This document shows, piece by piece, positions 57,870-64,000 of a DNA stretch of 64,000 nt. Both the position numbers and the translations under genes were made by a program. The notes below the pieces were generated by a model that saw only the letters and a program-made list of their open reading frames with translations, was not told where the DNA came from and did not search any database. This stretch comes from Carpediemonas membranifera (taxonomy: Eukaryota > Fornicata). The DNA is taken from contig JAHDYR010000062.1 of the NCBI GenBank assembly GCA_019828565.1, forward strand, positions 248,001-312,000. The letters run 5' to 3'. The first letter of the stretch is position 1. Each line of letters starts with the position of its first letter.

Positions 57870-60422
57870 ATGCACATTGTCATACAGACCTTCATTGGCA
57901 CTGTCTACGACAATACTGGCCCTCCAAGGACTGCAGAGCGTATGAACTACATTCTCGCTCATACATACCTCTCCCTTGTTGGTATTGGCGGAAATACACA
58001 GGATCGAGGCCGCCAGCGCCGAGAATTCCGTGAACTCATCTTGGAAATGGCTAACCAGGGCCTATTTGCGGACATGGAGGTCGATCCGAGATTTTTCGCC
58101 GACCCGCACGACTCTCGACCCTTCTTGCGTGCAGTACGTTCCCATAGAGGAGTCGCCCCGACCTTCGATGTCTTCGTACGTGACCACGCGCGTATTGCTG
58201 TCACCCACGAACGCTTGCGGAGACAGCACGAGGTCTCAACTGAGGAAACTGACAACTACAAGCAGATTTTTGGAGCTTGTTTCTATCCTGATGTACATCA
58301 AGTCGGGTTGTAACGCAACCCATGAGCTCTTTAAGCTCATCCGTAGTCTTTCTGCGCGACTTCATATGCCAATCATCTCCAGCAAGGCTGCTGATATCTT
58401 CGTGAAGCAGTTGCAGGTCAATATCACCAAGATCAACGGCCTGGTTGCAGCGCTGACTAGACCAGAGGTTGCTTTCTTGGGTCATCTCGTCCCTGTGGAG
58501 TCTGTCACAGTCAACACGACCTGGCGGTGGGGCAGAAATGGCACAAAGTCGAGACTCGAGTGCACCAATCGCCTAACGGTGGACGAGGGGTGTCGATATC
58601 CAGCCCCTGACGGACGCGGAGAACGTCATTGACTTCAAGTGGGAGAAGCCAATGCTTGATCTTCACTACGAGACGAGCGATGAGGCCACAAGTCATCGCC
58701 CTGAGCTCAAGCAGACCCAGGGAGTCACCCTCGGCAAGCGGCTCAACAGCTCCACATGGGACAAGGTTGATCGAGTCTGGTTTGATGCCGTTCGTTACCT
58801 CAAGCAAGCTGTTCGCCACCCGGAATGGCTCGTGTCGGACCAGCCCAACTACGTTCGATGCAAGAACGCCCTTGGCAACAGGGTTGGAGTCACGTTTAGC
58901 CCCATGAAGATCCTACTATGGCTTGACGGGTGGAAAGAGGGTTCTGCTGCCTTCAAGCTCCGCATCTACGACCCCACAGGCTTCACATTCCCCAACAAGA
59001 TTACTCCACCTTTCCGTATAGTCGAGTATATGGGTAGCGAGGGTGATTTGTTGATGGAAGAGTCTCTTTCTCGCGTCGAGAAGGAGATTGAGCGCCTATA
59101 CACGAGTCAGATACCCATCAGAGACACTGGTGAGGTCACAATCTTCGACCATGTCATCGTCATGGGCGATCATGCCGCCCTCCGCCACATGCTGTCCAGA
59201 AAGTCGGGCCGGCCCAACTATCCACACCCTTGCAACACGATTTACCACAAAAGTAAGGCGCTCCACCCGATAGCAGGACGCCATCGTCTCACCATCAAGG
59301 ACAACCTGGACGATAAGACAGCATACCAGGCTGAAGTCGACGACCCGAACCGAGTTCAAGATGTACTTGCAATCTATGGCGATTTCACCAATGAACGCAT
59401 GGTATTCGAGAATTGTAGTGTCATCCCTCTTGAGAAGATCGTCATATGCCCTCCATTCATGCACGACTCGCACCGTTTACTCGAGCAGGTTGCCCATATC
59501 TGTGGTTCTTTCAAGAAGCATCCCACCACCCGCGGGTCCCGCGAGGAGATCATCCAGAATAAGCTCCTCAACCTCAAGCTTGGCCGTATGTCGTCCATGC
59601 GAAGCATCGATAGGACCGTAGGTTGTAACTAGCAGTCGTCCGCACGTGTAAGGATGGCTGCCACGACCCAAGAGGACTACGTTGCTCTCCCTGAGTGCAT
59701 TCAAGATATCATTCGGCTCATTGGCTACCTCCAGGCCATGTACTACTCGTCCGAACCTGTGACTGACGCGGCTGTCGCGTTTCACTTCATGGCTGCCGCA
59801 GTGGCCCACCTCATTCACGTCACGATTGCGTTCATTCCTAACAAGGATAAGACTTCCATATCCCTGCTATCAAGCAGCGAAGCGAAGACGAAGGAGAAAC
59901 CGTGCGCTGAGAACCTCTACAGCATCAGCAGACTCACGACGCAGCCCCTGTGCCACAAGCATCTCAAGGTGCCGCTGTTCTATATCCTAGAGGAGTACTT
60001 TGAGCGAGAGTTCATCAAGAACCAGGAGGTAGCAGCCAAGTTGCACAGGAAGGCAGTCCTTGAGGGCATTTGCTTGATCGAGCAGACAACTCTCGCGTGT
60101 TCCTTCCTGACGGGCATGCGTTCTTTTTGGTCGGCAGGACTACTCTGTCCCCCAGCTCCAGCGACTCAAGTGTGTGCGAGTTCACGACTGCTGTAAGGAT
60201 GCGAAGCATTGGTTTGGTGTCCGCACACTGACCACCGTGACATTCGAGCCAACTCGTGAGATGATCCAGACCTTTCAGGAGACTGTTGATGAAGTGTGGG
60301 AGTTTGTAGAAGAGCATACGACGCTGACGTGGGGTGAGGAGGGCACGATGTCATGCAGTCTGGCGGACCATGGCATAGAGTTAGTTTGCTGCCTGTGTGG
60401 AGAGTGTAGCAGACAGAATTGA
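57870..60422 (+). pseudogene. Decayed gene of unknown family, possibly a transposase-like protein
   Basis: Four or five collinear pieces in shifting frames: 57870-58313, about 58270-58600, 58600-59632, 59654-60160 and about 60150-60422. Frameshifts are visible near 58290, 58590 and 60160. Recognisable features are few. IVIMGDHAALRHML followed by a Pro-His-Pro-Cys stretch resembles a block (G-D-x-x-A-L then Cys/His) seen in some large eukaryotic transposase-like proteins, but I cannot name a family. The final piece has a CC-x2-C-x2-C pair near the C-terminus (LVCCLCGEC). It shares an upstream palindrome with the next gene. A domesticated or mobile gene are both possible. Confidence 0.45.
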
Positions 60423-60531
60423 GGCATCCGCGTGATATAAAAGTGATGTAAGATGGTTCCGTGATAAATTCATTCATTTTTCATATGTGCCACTTTTTTT
60501 TTCATGAATGGCACATTTCACATTTCGCAGG

Positions 60532-60551
60532 TTTCACAAAAGTTTGTGAAA
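60532..60551. promoter_or_regulatory. TTTCACAAA-AG-TTTGTGAAA palindrome abutting a start codon
   Basis: A perfect nine-base inverted repeat with a two-base centre. Its last base touches the ATG at 60552. A longer ATGTGCCA/TGGCACAT stem lies just upstream (60485-60516). Confidence 0.55.
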
Positions 60552-61509
60552 ATGAACCAAACGGGGAAAGAATCTTGGACAGAGGATACTCTTGCAGCCC
60601 ATAAGGCTTATATACAGTACGTAAGACTTTCTGATAAGTCAGACATCATCCCCAGTGTCCGTACGTTTTTTAAGCAGGACGTTGCCACGAGAGGAGTTGA
60701 TGACATCGATCATCGCTTCTTCATGTTTGTTCACCCAGTGTTGCCCAGGTATTTACCCAGATTGGTTGCGATTCGTGACTGCAAGACTGATTCCATCATT
60801 TCGGCCTTGTTGCTCACGAAGGAGTCATACAACACCGAAGCTACTGATGAAACCCCTTCCGAGCTGCGCCAGGACTTATATGTTGTGGTTATTCGCACGG
60901 CATTCTATGCCAGGGGCAATGGTCTCGCCACGATTCTTCTTTCGGTTGCCTCTGCCGGACAGAGGATCCGCCTGCAGTGGGTAAGTTCTCTTGTGCCAGC
61001 CTACCAGCGTATGGGGATGTCCATCTCCAAGCAAAAAGTCCACGATGGAGTACCTGGATGATGCGAAACTGGTGACCATGGAGGCAACATACGGCCCGAA
61101 CAAGTGGACGAAGCTCGGTGAGAGTCTCGTTGCTTGCCATGGATATGCCATGAAGTCCTGGAGGGCTCCCCCGTCCGTCGACTACGGTACGGCTTTCACT
61201 TCTGTGGACCAGGTCCAGCCTCCCCCAAAGAGAACCCAAGCCACCCAACCCACCCTGCCCACCAAGCCCTCGGACAAGCTCAACCGCTACATTAAGCGTC
61301 TGAGGAAGAGTGTTACCCCGCACCCGACGCGCAAGAAGCAACGTGAGATAATCATCGCCCTTTACGACAGCAACCGAAGGGATTTGGTCCAAAAGATCGT
61401 GGATAAGAGATCAAAGATGCGTAAGGATTACCAGAAAGAGAACTATTTCGAGGAAGAGTGGTACCATCTGCTGTCTGAGAAGGAAGATGAGGAAGAGAAT
61501 GAAGATTAA
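60552..61509 (+). pseudogene. GNAT-like acetyltransferase gene with a frameshift
   Basis: The first frame (60552-61061) starts MNQTGKESW. It contains LYVVVIRTAFYARGNGLATILL, which matches the acetyl-CoA-binding motif A of GNAT proteins (R-G-x-G-x-A), and then VPAYQRMGMS, like the usual Tyr-x-x-x-Gly-Phe end of the fold. A slip at the A5 run near 61031-61036 would move it to the frame with STMEYLDDAKLVTMEATYGPNKW. That frame continues through a Pro/Lys-rich linker to a strongly acidic tail ending at 61509. A sequencing indel would have the same effect, so the gene may be intact in reality. A GTAAGT at 60979 is in coding context and is not used as an intron here. Confidence 0.5.
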
Positions 61510-61529
61510 ATGAAGAAGCAGTCGATTTA

Positions 61530-62216
61530 TTACTCATTTGAGTTGACGTTAGCTGCGTGGAAGAGCAGGAGGCTCGCGTAAACGGGTATACGCAGAACAT
61601 CACGAGCCTCTGCAGCGGCACGGGCAGCGTTCCTCTTCTCAATCACAGCGGCGAGGTCCTTGAAGGTCTTCGAGTGCTTCTTGAGGACAAGCTGCGGACG
61701 CTCGAAGATGAGCTTAGAGTCCTTGCGGCACACACTCTCCAGAAGGACCTCTCTGACCTTGTCGACAGAGATACCAAGCCTCTGGGCGACGAAGGCGTAA
61801 GCGCGGGGGCGGACCGACTGAGGGATGCCGTGGAACAGCTCGCGGTACTCACGGACAGTTGCCAAGAGAGGGCTGCCATGGTCGACCTCATCTCCTTCGG
61901 CGTCCAGGCTGATGAGGGCCCTGAAGCGCTTCTCCTTGGCCTCAGAAGACTCGCCCTTGTACTGCGCCATGATCTGCTCAATGCTATCGAGAGAACGGAA
62001 CTCCGCTTCATCCCTAAGATCCTCCGGAACGAATGTGGGGAGGTCATTGGGGCGTCTGTCAACCACCTCATTGCAAATGCGGTTTCCGGTGGCGACATCG
62101 GCAGCGGAGATGCTTCCAGCAGCGTGCTCCTTCTCTAAGTAAGTAGAAATCATTTCCACAGCGTTTAGACGCTTTCTGCCCTTGCTCTTAGCAGTATTAC
62201 TCCGTTTCGGAGGCAT
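61530..62216 (-). CDS. Unknown small protein, convergent with the GNAT-like gene
   Basis: 228 residues with a basic N-terminus (MPPKRSNTAKSKGRKR) that could act as a nuclear localisation signal. A helical body follows, including AYAFVAQRLGISVDKVREVLLE, which has the look of a helix-turn-helix, and a C-terminal helix rich in Ala. No catalytic motif. It ends 20 bases from the stop of the GNAT-like frame. Codon use and GC fit a real gene, but I do not recognise the family. Confidence 0.6.
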   Translation of the reverse strand: MPPKRSNTAKSKGRKRLNAVEMISTYLEKEHAAGSISAADVATGNRICNEVVDRRPNDLPTFVPEDLRDEAEFRSLDSIEQIMAQYKGESSEAKEKRFRALISLDAEGDEVDHGSPLLATVREYRELFHGIPQSVRPRAYAFVAQRLGISVDKVREVLLESVCRKDSKLIFERPQLVLKKHSKTFKDLAAVIEKRNAARAAAEARDVLRIPVYASLLLFHAANVNSNE

Positions 62217-62606
62217 AACGTTTCTTCAAGGTGCACTTTATGCTCGCAACGAAATTAGAAAACCAAACGAAGAAAGGAGAAGAGTATCGATCCTCAAACG
62301 CTGGCAAGCATGTGTATATCACTAAAACAACATCATGAGAGCTCTGTGGCCTCGAATGGCCTGTAATAGAACCTAAACAACATCAACAATTGTAACTCGT
62401 CGAGGAAGCGTTGAGATGAACTATAAACGCGGGAATGGATCAAACAATGGATTTAAGAGTGGCATACAAGGCCAGAATACCGCAATTATCGTCCGTTGAT
62501 CCACGTGACCTCCATCTTGGTCGGTATCCAGAGAAAGCCCTTCAGATGTCATAAGGCATCCACGTCCGCAGTTTATGTAAATGTTCCAATCTCTTCGCCC
62601 CGGCAC
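62217..62606. other. Non-coding region containing the presumed E7 LTR
   Basis: About 390 bases before the E7 leader. By analogy with the other elements the LTR should end at CGGCACA (62607) and be about 90-120 bp, but its left edge cannot be fixed because the 3' LTR lies outside the window. No gene is seen. Confidence 0.45.
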
Positions 62607-62616
62607 AGTGATCACT
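62607..62616 (+). promoter_or_regulatory. Palindrome at presumed primer-site position of E7
   Basis: AGTGATCACT, self-complementary, with its first A the last base of a CACA end. The gag ATG begins seven bases after it. It is the fifth family in this window with this layout. Confidence 0.6.
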
Positions 62617-62623
62617 TTCCGAA

Positions 62624-64000
62624 ATGAATAATTGGATTCCGCCATCACTATCGGACTTCTCTAGAGAGTCCGTTCGCGCGTTCAAACGCGCCCTCACGTT
62701 CGCGCAGAAGCATGCTCCTACCACAACCGTCATAACGGCTTACGAGTGCCTCACCGAGGATCAAGTCAGTCATGTCCGATTTGTCCGCAACGTCGACGTC
62801 GAAGCACTCAACGACGCAGAACTTCTCGCCGAAATCACCGCTCTTTCTTTCCCGAGAACCCTTGAGAAAACCATCCAAGAAATCCGGGCCCTCACGCAGG
62901 ACCGAACCAAGTCCACGATCGAGGCCGTATCTCGTCTCATGGCTGAGACCGAGGAGCTGCGCTCCCACGCCCATGCCCTTCTCAACGCCGAGCTCGGCGC
63001 CAAGCCAGAGCCCGAGCCCGCCGAGGTGGATGAAGACGAGGCCGCCCTCAGCAAGGTCATCACCCAGAAGCCAGACAGCACGCCGAGTGAGCAGGACACC
63101 CCGAGAAAAGCCAGCCCCACCCGCGGACTCGATAAGATCATCGCCAAAGCTTTTATCGCCGCCCTTCGCCCGGTCTCACTTGCCAACCGTATTCAGCAAA
63201 AGTGGGACCTCTCTGGCGCCCGGGACATCGATAGCTTATTTGTGCACACGCGCGAGCTCATACTGCACGCCATTGACGCCCGTGAAGTCCTCGGAAGCGT
63301 GATTCAAGACATATCCATCACATCCTCCAGCACGAGCTCCATCACGAGCTCCAGCACTGGCCCGAAACATAGCCAGAACGCCAACACCAGATCCCGCCGC
63401 GAGCGCCGGCGCCCTCCTCCATACGCGTGCTCCTGTGGAGGCATGCACTGGAAGGCTGATTGCCCGCACCGCGGCAGCACGCCCGGACAGCCCCAGGCTA
63501 CCAAAGGCCACCCCGCCGCGGCCCGCGACGCCAGACCGGCACCTCAGCCGCAACGCCAGCCCCAAGCGGCCAACAAACCGGCTCAGCCACAGCCGGCACC
63601 AGCTGCTCAGAAGCAGCAGCAAAAGTCATCCCAGCAGCCACAGCCTCGCCCCGACGAGAGACGCGCTGGGAACATGGTGCTCCGGGACAGATCCAAGCTG
63701 ATCAACTCTCGTCCAGGAGTCCACGAAGTCGAAGTCGCACACAATGCTTGTGATGATGCCTTTATCGAAGAAGTTGCCGCTTCAACTGCATTCTCAGTTA
63801 AGGGAGCTGTGAATGACCAAGAACAGGTGATATTGATCGATAGCGGCTCCGCAATCACGATCATCTCCACAACCTCCGTTAAGACGCTCCAACTCGTCAC
63901 ACATGAGCTTGAAAAGCCATTTACTGTTCAGTCCGTTACCAATGAGCCCATCCTCATCACTCACTACGTCCAAGCGCGGATCACGTTGCCCAGCACATCT
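62624..64000 (+). CDS. Gag-protease of gypsy element E7, runs off the window
   Basis: At least 459 codons, open to the right edge. It starts MNNWIPPSL. There is a helical capsid-like region (EKTIQEIRALTQDRTKS), a Glu/Pro-rich stretch and a zinc knuckle variant CSCGGMHWKADCPH near residue 268, a form common in gypsy gag. A long Pro/Gln/Ala linker follows, then an aspartic protease with ILIDSGSAITIIS near 405. RT and integrase should follow beyond 64000. Confidence 0.85.
   Translation, partial: MNNWIPPSLSDFSRESVRAFKRALTFAQKHAPTTTVITAYECLTEDQVSHVRFVRNVDVEALNDAELLAEITALSFPRTLEKTIQEIRALTQDRTKSTIEAVSRLMAETEELRSHAHALLNAELGAKPEPEPAEVDEDEAALSKVITQKPDSTPSEQDTPRKASPTRGLDKIIAKAFIAALRPVSLANRIQQKWDLSGARDIDSLFVHTRELILHAIDAREVLGSVIQDISITSSSTSSITSSSTGPKHSQNANTRSRRERRRPPPYACSCGGMHWKADCPHRGSTPGQPQATKGHPAAARDARPAPQPQRQPQAANKPAQPQPAPAAQKQQQKSSQQPQPRPDERRAGNMVLRDRSKLINSRPGVHEVEVAHNACDDAFIEEVAASTAFSVKGAVNDQEQVILIDSGSAITIISTTSVKTLQLVTHELEKPFTVQSVTNEPILITHYVQARITLPSTS

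Noticed and set aside
60979-61005. A GTAAGT...CCAG segment that could be a 27-base intron
   Set aside because: The GNAT fold reads through it sensibly (VSSLVPAYQRMGMS), and such a short intron is implausible without RNA evidence.
56916-62216. A single DNA transposon bounded by the 23-bp inverted repeat
   Set aside because: Both arms of the repeat lie together at 57248-57354, and I found no matching arm to the right of the genes.
62497-62607. Exact left edge of the E7 LTR at a TGATCC
   Set aside because: Several TG starts are possible and the partner LTR is outside the window, so no edge is claimed.

Overview
This window looks like a heterochromatin-like block from a GC-rich eukaryotic genome, probably a protist. 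I see no bacterial operon, Shine-Dalgarno spacing or ordinary housekeeping gene. Nearly every long reading frame belongs to a retrotransposon: Ty3/gypsy chromoviruses with chromodomains, tyrosine-recombinase (YR) retrotransposons, non-LTR elements with a restriction-like endonuclease, and an AP-endonuclease LINE relative. Half of a tRNA-Glu(CTC) and a tRNA-like Pol III unit also point to a nuclear genome. The species cannot be named from sequence alone.

Layout. (1) 1-19852: four copies of one non-LTR family with a reverse transcriptase and a C-terminal restriction-like endonuclease. Copy 1 is split by a 6.3-kb minus-strand LINE-like insert (552-6892) with 15-bp target duplications. The insert codes for an AP-type endonuclease and a DEDDh exonuclease-like ORF1, but no reverse transcriptase is visible. 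Copies 2, 3 and 4 are head to tail. Copy 3 (11383-16249) is full length with one open frame. Copy 4 ends abruptly in the 3' half of a tRNA-Glu gene. (2) 19956-27339: two nearly identical 3692-bp YR retrotransposons in exact tandem, with split direct repeats of Ngaro/PAT type. (3) 27464-32499: two more, diverged YR elements. One is broken by a 108-bp solo LTR, the other by a stop codon. (4) 32500-56915: a nest of at least five Ty3/gypsy elements, partly resolved by 4-bp target duplications. E4 (48727-53243, +) and E2 (41966-48074, -) are intact with identical LTR pairs, and both sit inside E1 (-). E1 in turn sits inside the antisense gene of E5 (+). E6 and E3 are fragments. (5) 56916-62216: a lower-GC island with a decayed gene of unknown family, a GNAT-like gene with a frameshift and a small unknown gene. 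(6) 62624-64000: the start of another gypsy element (E7) that runs off the window.

Main observations. First, in all five gypsy families whose 5' leader is visible, a perfect palindrome of 8-12 nt starts exactly at the first base after the LTR, where a tRNA primer-binding site would normally be. The gag ATG follows only 16-22 nt after the LTR, which suggests an undescribed self-complementary priming or dimerisation site. Second, the related elements E1, E2 and E5 carry a second gene of about 410-440 codons on the strand opposite gag-pol, converging on the pol stop codon with a gap of 33-51 nt. It is conserved although pol has been deleted from E5. Its product is not one I recognise. Third, the LINE-like insert pairs two nucleases but no visible polymerase.
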